A DNA stretch of 64,000 nt from Erythrobacter sp. F6033 (GCF_023016005.1 NZ_JALKAZ010000002.1:62001-126000), one strand, 5' to 3'. Counted from the stretch's first letter, positions 29,295 through 37,897 are shown. Notes: generated by a model not told the origin, from the sequence alone. Numbers and translations: made by a program.

Positions 29295-30056
29295 CTATTC
29301 GGCAGGCGACGCGAACCCTTCATCAATCGCGGTAACCCATTCGCCGTTATAGTAATAGTCAGCAGCGATGTATTTCGTGCCGTCTGAGCCATGTTCCCAG
29401 CGCCAGCGCAAGGTGCCATCTCGCGAAAGTGTGGCGTCTCCAGGCACATCTTCAGAAAGGAGCAGTGGCGGCGGAGGAGGCACTGGGTCACCTCGCCGTG
29501 GGCATGTCGCAACAAGGCCTTGAACCGCGTCGATTGCCGTCACGACGATATCGCCATCTTCAAACTCGGCGCGCGGCGGCGGCTGCGGGTTGTCGCGGCC
29601 AGCCACATCATAAACCCATTTATAGCTGTTATCGCTTTGCCGCACCCATGTGGTCACATAGTTGCCTACAAAACCCTCTTGATCCTGAAACCGGCCAAGG
29701 CTGAGCGCGAGCGCTCCGTCGCAGCTCATCACGACTGTTCGCGGAGACCATTGGACGGCCTGCTCTGGGTTCTTGTTCTCACCAAAAACAGCGAGCGCAC
29801 TTACAGGTCCATTGCGACCATGCAGACGCGCACCGCCAGCTGCATAATTGAGGCCAGCAGTGTATTGCCCATCTGTCTGCGCAGCACGAGCGTACGCAAT
29901 CTCGGTCTTTACGATTGTACTGGGTTGAGCCGCGCCCGGTGCGCTTTGAAGTGCACGGGCTATCACCTTTTGCGAAGGGCCTCTTTGCGGAGTTCCGCAG
30001 GCAGTAACGGTCATTGCGAGAGCGCTGCTGAACAGGACAAGCGGTGCAGTCTTCAT
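29295..30056 (-). CDS. Lipoprotein, unknown; paralog of its upstream neighbour
   Basis: 253 residues. The N terminus MKTAPLVLFSSALAMTVTAC-G is a lipoprotein signal with Cys20 as the modified residue. The mature chain shares a pattern with the upstream gene: VVMSCDGALALSLG, GNYVTTWVRQ, KWVYDV, RDNPQPPPR, and a C-terminal SRDGTLRWRWEH. A Pro-rich spacer (VPPPPPLLL) divides two beta-rich parts. No known domain recognised. It is the last gene of a run that starts at argB or folD. Confidence 0.68.
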   Translation of the reverse strand: MKTAPLVLFSSALAMTVTACGTPQRGPSQKVIARALQSAPGAAQPSTIVKTEIAYARAAQTDGQYTAGLNYAAGGARLHGRNGPVSALAVFGENKNPEQAVQWSPRTVVMSCDGALALSLGRFQDQEGFVGNYVTTWVRQSDNSYKWVYDVAGRDNPQPPPRAEFEDGDIVVTAIDAVQGLVATCPRRGDPVPPPPPLLLSEDVPGDATLSRDGTLRWRWEHGSDGTKYIAADYYYNGEWVTAIDEGFASPAE

Positions 30057-30101
30057 GGATTCTCCGATGCAATTGCCAGCGGCGATTGCAGCCTGCCCGA
30101 T

Positions 30102-30752
30102 TTACTCAGCCTGACCAGCGGCAACTTTGTCTGCGATCACTGCCTTAAACCTTGAGCCATCCCAAATTTCGACTGTCAGAGTGCGGCCATCATCGACTGT
30201 GTAGGTCCAATTGTATCGCAGTGAGCCATCTGCCGACTGTCCAGCCTGACCTATCATGCCAGCGGGCTCGGGAATGTCCTTGCAAGAAGCCACCTGCGTC
30301 AGCGCGCGCTGCGGTGCCGGACGGGGGTTTTCGAGCGCGTCGCCATGCGAAACAATCCAGCGCCACTCGCCGCGTTGGTTTTCCGCCGCGTTCTCATACC
30401 GCCAGATGGTCGTGTAATAGCCGGGATATTCGCCCCACTGGATCGCGCCAGTCACCGCGCCCAACGATCCATCACAGGATACTGCGACGAGATGGCCCTG
30501 CCACTGGCTTTGCGGAAACCGCTCCTGCTCGCCGAGCCATTTCAGCGCATCGACGGGACCAGGGGCGAAGATGACGGCTCCAGGCGCAGCGGTTTTGGTC
30601 AGCGCAGCGATAACGCCCTCGTCCTGAGCCAATCGGTTTTGGAGATTGTCCGCCGCGATCAGTGGCATTCCCGGACGGACAGACCAGCTGCCCGAAGGTG
30701 TCGTGCAGGCGGTGACCGTCGCGGCCAAAGCAATGACCGCCAACGCCCTCAT
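30102..30752 (-). CDS. Lipoprotein, unknown; first of a tandem pair
   Basis: 216 residues with lipobox TVTAC-T (Cys16). Shared features with the downstream protein are [42 protein letters not shown] and [12 protein letters not shown], so the two genes arose by duplication. Its start overlaps the folD stop as ATGA, implying coupled translation with a cytosolic folate enzyme, an odd pairing for an exported lipoprotein. No catalytic residues are evident. Confidence 0.7.
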   Translation of the reverse strand: MRALAVIALAATVTACTTPSGSWSVRPGMPLIAADNLQNRLAQDEGVIAALTKTAAPGAVIFAPGPVDALKWLGEQERFPQSQWQGHLVAVSCDGSLGAVTGAIQWGEYPGYYTTIWRYENAAENQRGEWRWIVSHGDALENPRPAPQRALTQVASCKDIPEPAGMIGQAGQSADGSLRYNWTYTVDDGRTLTVEIWDGSRFKAVIADKVAAGQAE

Positions 30753-31642
30753 AAGTCTGCTGGAGCCTCAAGCCCGGCATTGCGATGCGCCGCGACAAGA
30801 GTGTTTCGCAGCAAGACCGCAATCGTCATAGGACCTACACCGCCAGGCACCGGAGTAATTGCCCCGGCAACCTCGCTGGCTTCGTCAAACGCGACATCGC
30901 CGACCAACTTGCCTTTTTCCTTACCTGGTTCAGGTGGCAGGCGGTTGATGCCAACGTCGATCACAGTCGCACCGTCTTTCAGCCAGTCTTTGCCAATCAT
31001 CTGAGGACGTCCCACAGCGGCCACGACAATGTCCGCCCGGCGCACCACAGAAGCGAGATCATTCGTCCGGCTGTGCGCGATTGTCACAGTTGCGTTCGCA
31101 TCCAACAGCAATTGAGCCATCGGCTTGCCCACGATGTTGGATCGGCCAATCACAACCGCTTCCAATCCGGAAAGGTCACCCAAGCGGTCCGTCAAAAGCA
31201 TCATGCAGCCGAGCGGGGTACATGGGACAAAACCCGTCTGGCCGACACTCAATCGGCCTGCGTTGATGACATGAAATCCGTCGACATCCTTATCCGGACT
31301 GATCGCGGCGATAATGCTTTGTTCGTCGAGGTGATCCGGTAACGGCAATTGCACCAGAATACCGTCTACGCTGTCGTCATTATTGAGCTGCTCAACAAGC
31401 GCCATCAGCGCTTCGGATGTGGTGTCAGACGGCAGGCGATGCTCGAAACTCGCCATATTGGCGGCCAGCGTCGCTTTGCCCTTCGCACCGACATAAACTT
31501 GGCTTGCTGCGTCTTCGCCCACCAACACGACGGCGAGACCTGCTTTACGTCCGACCGACTTTTCAAAACCGGCAGCATACGCACCCACACGTTCGCGCAG
31601 GCGCGCGGCAAAAGCTTTTCCGTCAATTCGTGTGGCGGTCAT
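30749..31642 (-). CDS. folD: Methylenetetrahydrofolate dehydrogenase / methenyltetrahydrofolate cyclohydrolase
   Basis: 297 residues. FolD motifs: VYVGAKGKA (with the cyclohydrolase Lys), [34 protein letters not shown] (NADP site) and [12 protein letters not shown]. It interconverts one-carbon units between 5,10-methylene- and 10-formyl-tetrahydrofolate, giving NADPH and formyl donors for purine synthesis. It follows yggT by 30 bp and overlaps the lipoprotein gene downstream. Confidence 0.95.
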   Translation of the reverse strand: MTATRIDGKAFAARLRERVGAYAAGFEKSVGRKAGLAVVLVGEDAASQVYVGAKGKATLAANMASFEHRLPSDTTSEALMALVEQLNNDDSVDGILVQLPLPDHLDEQSIIAAISPDKDVDGFHVINAGRLSVGQTGFVPCTPLGCMMLLTDRLGDLSGLEAVVIGRSNIVGKPMAQLLLDANATVTIAHSRTNDLASVVRRADIVVAAVGRPQMIGKDWLKDGATVIDVGINRLPPEPGKEKGKLVGDVAFDEASEVAGAITPVPGGVGPMTIAVLLRNTLVAAHRNAGLEAPADL

Positions 31643-31672
31643 ATCGGGAACAATGTCCTGTAGTTTTGTCAG

Positions 31673-31945
31673 TTAAACGCTGCGGAGAACCGCCATCAAA
31701 ATATTCGCGCCGATTATCAAAACCAGCGGAGAGAAGTCTATCGCGCCAGTGTTCGGCATAATGTTTCGGATCGGCCGAAGGATCGGCTCAAGCAGCGAAT
31801 TGATGGACTGATAGACCTGAGCCAGAAACTGGTTCGACTGGTTCACAACATTGAACGCAAACAGCAGTCCGATAACAAATTGAATGATGATCAGCATCAC
31901 AAACGCATTGAGGATGATGCCGGTGACTTCGATTAGGAGGTCCAT
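31673..31945 (-). CDS. YggT-family membrane protein
   Basis: 90 residues with two hydrophobic helices flanking a loop containing LLEPILRPIRNIMPNTGAIDFSPLVLI, the YggT signature. In bacteria the family is linked to membrane-associated cell-shape and osmotic functions, but the mechanism is undefined. It lies between argB (129 bp upstream) and folD on the same strand. Confidence 0.88.
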   Translation of the reverse strand: MDLLIEVTGIILNAFVMLIIIQFVIGLLFAFNVVNQSNQFLAQVYQSINSLLEPILRPIRNIMPNTGAIDFSPLVLIIGANILMAVLRSV

Positions 31946-32074
31946 AGTGCTTTAAACTGCCTTTGCTGCGCGCGCGGCCCGAACCATGCGCGGGTTTTGT
32001 CCCGTTTCAGCCGTGTTACCGTAGTAATACGCCTTGCGCCACCTTTTTCACTTAGCACCGATATAGGGGCGAGT

Positions 32075-32983
32075 TCAGGCGCGGACCAGTGTGCCAGCAC
32101 CGCGAGCTGTGAAGAATTCGAGCAGCATCGCATGCGGGATGCGGCCATCCAGAACCACAGCGGCTTCGCAGCCTGCTTCAACCGCGGATACGCACGTTTC
32201 CAGTTTGGGCACCATGCCGCCTTTGATCACGCCATCTTCGCGCAATTTTGCAATGTCTTGCGGGGACAGATCAGGCAGCAATTCGCCATCGGCATCCAAC
32301 ACGCCTGCAACATCTGTCAGCAGAAACAGCCGCGCCGCGCCCAGCGCCGCTGCAACTGCGCCGGCCATGGTATCGGCGTTGATATTATACGTTGCGCCGT
32401 CTTCGCCGCCCGCAATCGGAGCAATCACGGGGATCATGCCTGCGGCAACGGCGGTATCAATCACACTCGTATCGACGTGAGCCGGCTCGCCAACAAACCC
32501 AAGATCGACAACGCTTTCGATCAGGCTTTCCGGATCGCGCGTTGTCCGCTCGACTTTGCGCGCAGTGACCAGCCCGCCATCCTTGCCCGATAGGCCCAAC
32601 GCCTTGCCGCCAGCATTCGACAGCCAGCCGACCAGTTCTTTGTTGATTGCGCCGGACAGGACCATCTCTGCGATCTTCGCGGTCGCCTCGTCGGTTACAC
32701 GCAGGCCATCAACAAAGGTGCTTTCAACGCCCAAGCGCGACAACATATCACCTATCTGCGGGCCGCCTCCATGGACGACAACCGGGTTGATACCGACCGC
32801 CTTCAACAGGACGATATCTTCCGCAAAATCGCGTGCAGCCTGCTTATTCCCCATTGCATGCCCGCCATACTTCACAACGAATGTACGGCCCGCATAACGC
32901 TGAAAATAGGGCAGCGCTTCGATCAGAACTTCGACTTTGGACAGGCCAGAGGCATCCGCCATTTTATCAGCAATATCGGTCAT
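32075..32983 (-). CDS. argB: Acetylglutamate kinase
   Basis: 302 residues of the amino-acid kinase fold: [10 protein letters not shown] (phosphate loop with Lys), [14 protein letters not shown], a glycine-rich [14 protein letters not shown], and [29 protein letters not shown] near the nucleotide site. It catalyses the second step of arginine synthesis. The N-terminal extension ahead of the kinase core (about 25 residues) is the type seen in arginine-inhibited hexameric enzymes, which suggests feedback control (inference). No other arg genes are nearby. Confidence 0.95.
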   Translation of the reverse strand: MTDIADKMADASGLSKVEVLIEALPYFQRYAGRTFVVKYGGHAMGNKQAARDFAEDIVLLKAVGINPVVVHGGGPQIGDMLSRLGVESTFVDGLRVTDEATAKIAEMVLSGAINKELVGWLSNAGGKALGLSGKDGGLVTARKVERTTRDPESLIESVVDLGFVGEPAHVDTSVIDTAVAAGMIPVIAPIAGGEDGATYNINADTMAGAVAAALGAARLFLLTDVAGVLDADGELLPDLSPQDIAKLREDGVIKGGMVPKLETCVSAVEAGCEAAVVLDGRIPHAMLLEFFTARGAGTLVRA

Positions 32984-33201
32984 CGCGCCTGTCCTTTTCG
33001 CCTAGGTGCGGTGGTAAAACAGTTAGGTTGCGGCGCTTAGCCGCTTTGGACAATCACTGCAAAGCGGCACCTCCATTCGGCGCTTTGCCTGCACGGCTGA
33101 CGAATTTATCGCTTGGCACTGTAACCAAAAGATGGTTCCTTACGAATTCTTGGGGAATGGCGAGCGTAAACCGCCACAAGGGTTTAATCAGGAGAAATAC
33201 A

Positions 33202-33543
33202 ATGAACACCACACGTCTCAAAGGCACAATCGCACTCGCAGCCGCTGCAGGCCTTGCCGCAGCATGTTCCGGCGGCGCTGATGCACCGGCAGAAGCAGAC
33301 GCAGCCGCAACCGATGGCGATGTGCAAGAGATCGCTGCCGCTGACGGAGCTGGCGAAAAAGAAAAGTGCTATGGCATTTCCAAAGCTGGCGAGAATGATT
33401 GCGCCGCTGGCCCGGGTACAAGCTGCGCCGGCACCAGCGTAGTTGATTATCAAGGCAATGCATGGACCTATGTCGATGCAGGCACCTGCCTCGAAATTGA
33501 AACGCCGACTGGTAAAGGGTCGCTTGAGCCGATCGCAGCCTAA
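33202..33543 (+). CDS. Orphan DUF2282 / bufferin-like (BufA1-type) protein with lipoprotein-like signal
   Basis: 113 residues from the ATG at 33202 (AGGAG seven bases before). The signal region ends LAAAC-S, so it may be lipidated at Cys22. After an Ala/Asp-rich linker comes the DUF2282 core: [41 protein letters not shown], with four conserved cysteines (56, 67, 75, 96). In characterised bufferins such cysteines are converted to copper-binding heterocycles by a DUF692 enzyme with a DUF2063 partner. Neither partner nor a DoxX protein is near this gene, so modification would need distant enzymes or may not occur. Terminator follows. Confidence 0.82.
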   Translation: MNTTRLKGTIALAAAAGLAAACSGGADAPAEADAAATDGDVQEIAAADGAGEKEKCYGISKAGENDCAAGPGTSCAGTSVVDYQGNAWTYVDAGTCLEIETPTGKGSLEPIAA

Positions 33544-33582
33544 GGTTTCTAAAATCAGGCATATTTGAAATGTGCCGAGAAT

Positions 33583-33617
33583 GGGCCGTGCGGAGCAATC
33601 CGTGCGGCCCTTTTCTT
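33583..33617 (+). terminator. Rho-independent terminator after the DUF2282 gene
   Basis: GGGCCGTGCGGA (33583-33594) pairs with TCCGTGCGGCCC (33599-33610) with a two-base internal mismatch and a GCAA loop, then TTTTCTT. Confidence 0.85.
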
Positions 33618-33752
33618 TGCTTCAAACTGCGGACGAATTTTTACAATATGAAGAGGTGACTACGTGTTAGTACGATAGCCGAGGCGCGGCGCAAGCACCC
33701 AGCAGCCCGGAAGAGACTGCATGCTCGCACGAACGAAGTGGAGATCAGGACT

Positions 33753-33905
33753 ATGAGTACGGAGCCACCCGAGCAGTCTGGTAATCGAGACAAAGATCGT
33801 CGGGGGAACGACCGCCGGAAACAGCAATTGCCGTTCGACGGTGAAGATCGCCGCAAGGGTGACCGGCGAAGTGGCTTTGATAGACGAAAAGAGGCGCGCG
33901 ACTGA
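33753..33905 (+). CDS. 50-residue arginine-rich DRR-repeat protein
   Basis: A short frame, ATG at 33753 to TGA at 33905, with TGGAG nine bases upstream. Composition is striking: DRR or a close variant occurs five times (KDRRGN, NDRRKQ, EDRRKG, GDRRSG, FDRRKE) around a central QLPFDGED. It has no signal peptide or hydrophobic segment and is probably disordered. I recall similar DRR/ERR-repeat small proteins in related alphaproteobacteria but know no function; nucleic-acid or membrane-lipid contact is a guess. It precedes the nuclease-like gene by 47 bp. Confidence 0.6.
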   Translation: MSTEPPEQSGNRDKDRRGNDRRKQQLPFDGEDRRKGDRRSGFDRRKEARD

Positions 33906-33952
33906 TCGCACCAACTTGGCATCACCGGGCAGCCTGTTAAACTGGCAATTCG

Positions 33953-34507
33953 ATGTTCAAGCGCCCCTCTCGCAAACCGAAATTTCGCAAAGCCCGCCGA
34001 TCTGTAGGCATTGCGAGCTGGTGGACAATTTGGCGCGTGCCGATCCTCCTCGCAATTGTCAGCGCAGGCTGGTGGTTCATCTATCGCCCCTATGTCGAAG
34101 AACAGGGCTGGCAGCGTGTGTCGTACCGCTTCGCGCAATGCGGCCAGCCATGGTCAGACGCACAGGGCTGCGTCGTCGACGGCGATACAGTGATCATCGG
34201 TAGCGGGCCGAACCGGCGGCGTATTCGCATAACTGGATATGACGCGCCGGAATTGGAGGGCGCTTGTCCAGCAGAGATCCGGCGCGCAATCAAAGCCAAG
34301 GATGCGCTGCACGCCTGGCTGGCGCTTGGCCCCTTCGAATGGAGCGGCGAAGACGATCCCCCACGCGATCAATATGGCCGCGAGCTTCGCGAAATCAGCC
34401 GCCCAGTGAGAGATGGTGAACGCGAATACCTAGCCCAACACATGCTGAGCCGCAGCCTGGCCTCAGAGAGCGGATGGGGCGCAACGCAAACCGATTGGTG
34501 CAAATAG
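33953..34507 (+). CDS. Membrane-anchored staphylococcal-nuclease-like (TNase) protein
   Basis: 184 residues. A basic N terminus and one transmembrane helix (WRVPILLAIVSAGWWFIYRPY, about residues 28-47) precede the OB-fold nuclease part: GCVVDGDTVIIG, RIRITGYDAPELEGACP, DQYGRELREI. The Asp-Gly-Asp and Asp-Ala-Pro-Glu signatures of the calcium site are intact. The family Arg-x-Arg positions are represented by RRRIRI and YGRE, but the expected second Glu after LGPFEW is unclear, so activity is uncertain. Probably faces the periplasm. Confidence 0.75.
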   Translation: MFKRPSRKPKFRKARRSVGIASWWTIWRVPILLAIVSAGWWFIYRPYVEEQGWQRVSYRFAQCGQPWSDAQGCVVDGDTVIIGSGPNRRRIRITGYDAPELEGACPAEIRRAIKAKDALHAWLALGPFEWSGEDDPPRDQYGRELREISRPVRDGEREYLAQHMLSRSLASESGWGATQTDWCK

Positions 34508-34581
34508 GCGCGGCAATTTACCGACGGGGGTTGCTCTCGCGCGGCTCTCGCATACACTAACCATTGGATAGGGGATCGAAT

Positions 34582-34935
34582 ATGAGCGAACAGAGCACCA
34601 ACAACGGCTTCGACTTTAACCAGCCGACCATCATCAGCCTGCTTTATCTGGGCAGCTTCATTACCGGAGTTTCCGGTCTCGTCGGCATCGTTCTGGCGCA
34701 TGTCTGGCAGAGCGATAACGAAGAAGCTTGGGCCGCATCGCATTTCACCTATTTGATCCGCACATTCTGGGTCGGCTTTGTCGCAAGCATTATTGCGTTT
34801 TTCCTCACATTCATCCTGATCGGAATCCTGCTGTTTCCAGTGATCGCAATCTGGGTCGGCGTGCGCAGCGTGATGAGCCTTGTGAAAGCACAAAAGCGCG
34901 AGCCTATGCCCGACCCCGAAACGATGCTCTTTTGA
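34582..34935 (+). CDS. Small membrane protein, DUF4870-like, copy 1
   Basis: 117 residues from the ATG at 34582 (AGGGGAT upstream). Hydrophobic segments near residues 25-45 and 65-95 surround a conserved AASHFTYLIRTFWVGF motif; the C terminus is MPDPETMLF. The same order recurs in the gene at 36076, so they are paralogs of the DUF4870-type membrane family, whose function is unknown. Six bases separate it from the downstream lipoprotein gene, suggesting cotranscription. Confidence 0.75.
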   Translation: MSEQSTNNGFDFNQPTIISLLYLGSFITGVSGLVGIVLAHVWQSDNEEAWAASHFTYLIRTFWVGFVASIIAFFLTFILIGILLFPVIAIWVGVRSVMSLVKAQKREPMPDPETMLF

Positions 34936-34940
34936 GCCGC

Positions 34941-35600
34941 ATGGGAAAGACTGAACTGACAGCGTCTGCTCTAGCAGCGGCCATCGCTCTGGCTGGGTGC
35001 TCTGCGCCGGACACGGCAACGCCTGATGATGGCGCGGCAGCCACCCCCCAGGATGAATTCTGGACTGCGTTATCCAGCCATTGCGGGAACGCTTTTGCAG
35101 GCAAGCTAGTCAGCGAGGATGCGGCCGATGCTGATTTCGCCGAAGCGGAAATGGTTATGCATGTCCGTGAATGTTCCGATGATCGGATCGCCATACCGTT
35201 CCATGTCGCGGCGGATGGCGAATGGGATCGGTCGCGCACTTGGCTTATCACCCGAACCGAAACGGGCCTCCGCCTCAAGCATGATCACCGCCATGAGGAC
35301 GGGACGAAAGATGCCGTGACAATGTATGGCGGCGACACGGATGATGCGGGTTCTGCAACCTCTCAGGATTTCCCCGTGGATGCGGAGAGCACTGCCCTAT
35401 TCGAGCGCGAAGGGCTTGCTGCCTCGGTCACGAATGTCTGGACCGTCGCGGTTGACGATGCCGATGTCGAAAACGGCGTGTTTGCCTATCAACTCAAACG
35501 AACTGTCGATGCTGGCGCGCCGGAGGACCGATTCTTCAGAGTGGAATTTGACCTCTCCGAAACCGTGGATGCTCCCCTACCCGCATGGGGCTGGGAATAG
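34941..35600 (+). CDS. Lipoprotein of unknown function
   Basis: 219 residues from the ATG at 34941; a TTG at 34932 is also possible. The signal ends in ALAGC-S, a good lipobox. The mature protein is acidic, with two cysteines (SHCGNAF and RECSDDR) that could form a disulfide, and strand-like stretches such as RTWLITRTETGLRLKHDHRHEDG and VFAYQLKRTVDAG. No family recognised. It follows the DUF4870-like gene directly. Confidence 0.7.
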   Translation: MGKTELTASALAAAIALAGCSAPDTATPDDGAAATPQDEFWTALSSHCGNAFAGKLVSEDAADADFAEAEMVMHVRECSDDRIAIPFHVAADGEWDRSRTWLITRTETGLRLKHDHRHEDGTKDAVTMYGGDTDDAGSATSQDFPVDAESTALFEREGLAASVTNVWTVAVDDADVENGVFAYQLKRTVDAGAPEDRFFRVEFDLSETVDAPLPAWGWE

Positions 35601-35618
35601 AGTCGCGCGTTAGCTCGG

Positions 35619-35825
35619 TTAGCCTTTAAGCGAAACGCGAACATGCGCTCCATTTTCGTTGGCAGCAGCAGCATCGCTATCAACTTTTTCGACTGATGCT
35701 TGAGGCGAAGGCGCTTCGGCCTGAAGCGCTTCTGTCGCGGGAGGGCCGCCGAGGACGAAGAAGATCACCAGCAATCCGCCCACCATTCCCAATGTGAGTC
35801 CGGCGAGGCCCTGTACGAATTTCAT
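35619..35825 (-). CDS. Small single-pass membrane protein, unknown
   Basis: 68 residues. One transmembrane helix (about residues 8-27, GLTLGMVGGLLVIFFVLGG) followed by an Ala/Glu/Asp-rich tail. AAGGG lies seven bases before the start. Too short and low-complexity to place in a family. Convergent with the preceding lipoprotein gene. The 250 bp between its start and the next gene hold nothing I recognise. Confidence 0.55.
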   Translation of the reverse strand: MKFVQGLAGLTLGMVGGLLVIFFVLGGPPATEALQAEAPSPQASVEKVDSDAAAANENGAHVRVSLKG

Positions 35826-36075
35826 GCGATACCCTTCGTGTGAATTAACTGAACCCGGTAATGAGACGCCGAGGTGAAGAAAACCTTAGGAAAATGCCGA
35901 AAAATGGCGATTTTACGCGGCTTTACCGGCCCTGCCTTTGCCTCATCTGCGCAATCCAAGGCTTTCTGCGGGTGCCGATGGTGACGATCGGGTTAACGCG
36001 AATTCCCGCCAAACCTTTGCCTTACCCCGGACCATACCCTAGCCTGCTGGAAACGGCGGATTAGGGGACAGTTCA

Positions 36076-36525
36076 ATGGACGAAAAAGCGCATGACAAGC
36101 AGACTGGCAAGCCCCAGACGGGTCTGAATCTGTCGCGGCCTATCATCGTCGGCATTCTGTTTTTGGGCAGTATTCTCGTTCCATTCTCGGGTATGATCGG
36201 CGTCGTGCTGGCGCATATCTGGCGCGGTGACAGCGATACGCAGGAGTGGGAGCGGTCGCACTTCACCTATTTGATCCGCACCTTTTGGGTCAGCTTTGTC
36301 CTGTTCATTGCGGCGTTTGTCGTATGGTTCGGCAGTTTCTTTGCGATGATCCCGCACAATGCCGGATCCGGCGGAGAGCCTTCCTTTGCTTTCTTTGCGA
36401 TCTTCTTCGGCATGTTCCTTGTGTTTCTGGCGCTGATGGCATGGGGCTGCGTCCGCACAATTCTGTCGATCGTGCGCGCCGGCAAATCCGAACCCATGCC
36501 CAACCCGCAAAGCTGGCTGTTCTGA
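36076..36525 (+). CDS. Small membrane protein, DUF4870-like, copy 2
   Basis: 149 residues with three or four hydrophobic segments. It repeats the landmarks of the 34582 gene: LNLSRPIIVGILFLGSI, VVLAHIW, SHFTYLIRTFWVSF, VRTILSIVRAG, and a MPNPQSWLF end. It has a longer N terminus and central loop. Paralogs only 1.5 kb apart, with unrelated genes between, suggest local duplication followed by insertion or rearrangement. Confidence 0.75.
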   Translation: MDEKAHDKQTGKPQTGLNLSRPIIVGILFLGSILVPFSGMIGVVLAHIWRGDSDTQEWERSHFTYLIRTFWVSFVLFIAAFVVWFGSFFAMIPHNAGSGGEPSFAFFAIFFGMFLVFLALMAWGCVRTILSIVRAGKSEPMPNPQSWLF

Positions 36526-36540
36526 GCCCCGCGCCAAACC

Positions 36541-36638
36541 TGTAGGGAACACATGACAGATTCGCGAAGTGTCATGCATGCCCTACAGGGTGTTTCCGTT
36601 TGATTTGAGCGCCCTAACCATGTTGGACACAGTTGACA
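36541..36638. repeat. Palindromic element TGTAGG...ATGACA, copy 2 with extra arm
   Basis: Arms at 36541-36558 and 36570-36587 pair at 15 of 18 positions with an 11-base loop. A third arm at 36621-36638, TGTTGGACACAGTTGACA, matches the left arm of the copy at 21831 at 16 of 18 positions; the bases after it (CTTTGCC) also resemble the CTTCGCC after that arm. This copy lies between two convergent gene ends. Confidence 0.75.
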
Positions 36639-36715
36639 CTTTGCCAACACTTGCGGGGCATTCGGCGCGCGGTGGCATTCCTTCCCGCTACCACGCAGCC
36701 CCTTTGTAGGAAAAT

Positions 36716-37273
36716 TCAGCCCTCTTTTGGCGGGTATGCGGTCGCTTCGCCGTGATCGATGCTGAGGCTTTGTTGCAGGCGGAAACGCCCCTCTTCCGCC
36801 ATCCATTTCCACGTATGGATATAGCGCGCGCCGCCCACCTGCACCCATGTCGGGCCGCCGGGATCATCCGCGCCGTAAGTGCCCGCCGGCCGCTGACGCA
36901 GTTCGTGGAATGTGTGCATCCCGCGCTCGAGCACGCCCCACTTGCCGAGCGGCGTGACCTGACGGCTTGCGGGCACGGAAAGGCGGCGGTTCTTGTACCC
37001 TTCGCTCTTCCCGCCCGGTTCGCGGTCGGCGCATTGCTCGGTAAGAATGCCGATAAAGGCGGCGCGATCCGGCGCGACCTCCCCGCCCAGATCATGCAGC
37101 ATACGGAAATCTTCGGTCAGCAGCGGCTCAAGCTTGTCAGGGGCGCAGCCTTCGAATGCGGCCCAGAACAACGCGCTGTCATTGGCGATCACCCGAGCGC
37201 GCGCTTCCTCAATCGGAGGGATCGGCGCTGCGGTGGAAGCCTGCGTTAAGGCAAGTGCGATGGCGGAAAGCAT
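36716..37273 (-). CDS. Secreted DUF4440 / NTF2-like protein
   Basis: 185 residues. A short hydrophobic N terminus (MLSAIALALTQASTA) is a likely signal peptide. The mature part reads as an NTF2-like domain of the DUF4440 kind: ARARVIANDSALFWAAFEGCAPDKLEPLLTEDFRMLHDLGG, then ARYIHTWKWMAEEGRFRLQQSLSIDHGE. Function unknown. A perfect 7-bp inverted repeat lies 16 bp upstream of its start. Confidence 0.75.
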   Translation of the reverse strand: MLSAIALALTQASTAAPIPPIEEARARVIANDSALFWAAFEGCAPDKLEPLLTEDFRMLHDLGGEVAPDRAAFIGILTEQCADREPGGKSEGYKNRRLSVPASRQVTPLGKWGVLERGMHTFHELRQRPAGTYGADDPGGPTWVQVGGARYIHTWKWMAEEGRFRLQQSLSIDHGEATAYPPKEG

Positions 37274-37288
37274 GGATTATCCCCTTAG

Positions 37289-37310
37289 GTGTATTGCCAT
37301 AATAATACAC
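37289..37310 (-). promoter_or_regulatory. Inverted repeat upstream of the DUF4440 gene
   Basis: GTGTATT (37289-37295), eight bases, AATACAC (37304-37310). AT-rich, symmetric and 16 bp before the start codon, so an operator or part of the promoter is likely. The cognate regulator is not evident nearby. Confidence 0.45.
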
Positions 37311-37419
37311 ATAGGTTCGCCGCTATCAAGAGATAGTGCAGCGGATGCACTTTCGGCGGCGTTTCAGGAAGAGTAGTGCTTTTGCCGTTCGGCGGGGACC
37401 AGATCGAGGAGATCGACCG

Positions 37420-37890
37420 ATGAGCCCAGTGACACCAAAGAAAGTTGAGCAAATTGACGTGCCCGCGGGCAGCCTGATCGCCAGGTTCGGCGTGGAGAGC
37501 GACTACCGCGATTGCTTTGCCCGCGAAGTGAGCGGCGCAGTGTCCTTGAGCGAATTTATCGAGCGGTTTTATTGCAGCGCAGCCTTCCGGCCAGAGCGGC
37601 TGGCGCTAGGCCTGATCGGGCGCGGCGCGAGCAATGCAGACGCGATGCGGCTCGCAAGCGGCGAGGCAAAGAGCTTCGCTGCGTGGAATGTCGTCGAGCG
37701 TTCTTCAAGCGAGATCCTGCTGCGCGATTTTTCTGGCGCGACGGCAAGCTGGCTTTCGGTCCAGCCGACGGGCGAAGGCAGCACGCGCCTTTTCTTTGGC
37801 AGCTGGCTTGCAAAGCCGGACCGGCCGCTGATCAAAGCGACCATCCCGATCCATGTCTGGTATTCGAAAGTCTTGCTCGCCGGAGCGTAA
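37420..37890 (+). CDS. Conserved protein, unknown (weakly DUF2867-like)
   Basis: 156 residues from the ATG at 37420, with AGGAG eight bases before; the upstream open stretch lacks a site. Features: SDYRDCFAREV, LSEFIERFYCSAAFRPERLALGLIGRG, AAWNVVERSSSEILLRDF, and TRLFFGSWLAKP. The pattern recalls DUF2867 or START-like domains (helix, then strands ending GSWL), but the match is by eye only. No signal peptide. Converges on ydcH with seven bases between the ends. Confidence 0.6.
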   Translation: MSPVTPKKVEQIDVPAGSLIARFGVESDYRDCFAREVSGAVSLSEFIERFYCSAAFRPERLALGLIGRGASNADAMRLASGEAKSFAAWNVVERSSSEILLRDFSGATASWLSVQPTGEGSTRLFFGSWLAKPDRPLIKATIPIHVWYSKVLLAGA

Positions 37891-37897
37891 GGCGCGC

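Noticed and set aside
31946-32074. Possible small gene between argB and yggT
   Set aside because: The open frame there is Arg/Trp-rich, overlaps argB, and has no family resemblance.
33641-34138. 165-residue minus-strand frame
   Set aside because: Antisense to the DRR-repeat and nuclease-like genes, with no ribosome-binding site or recognisable motif.
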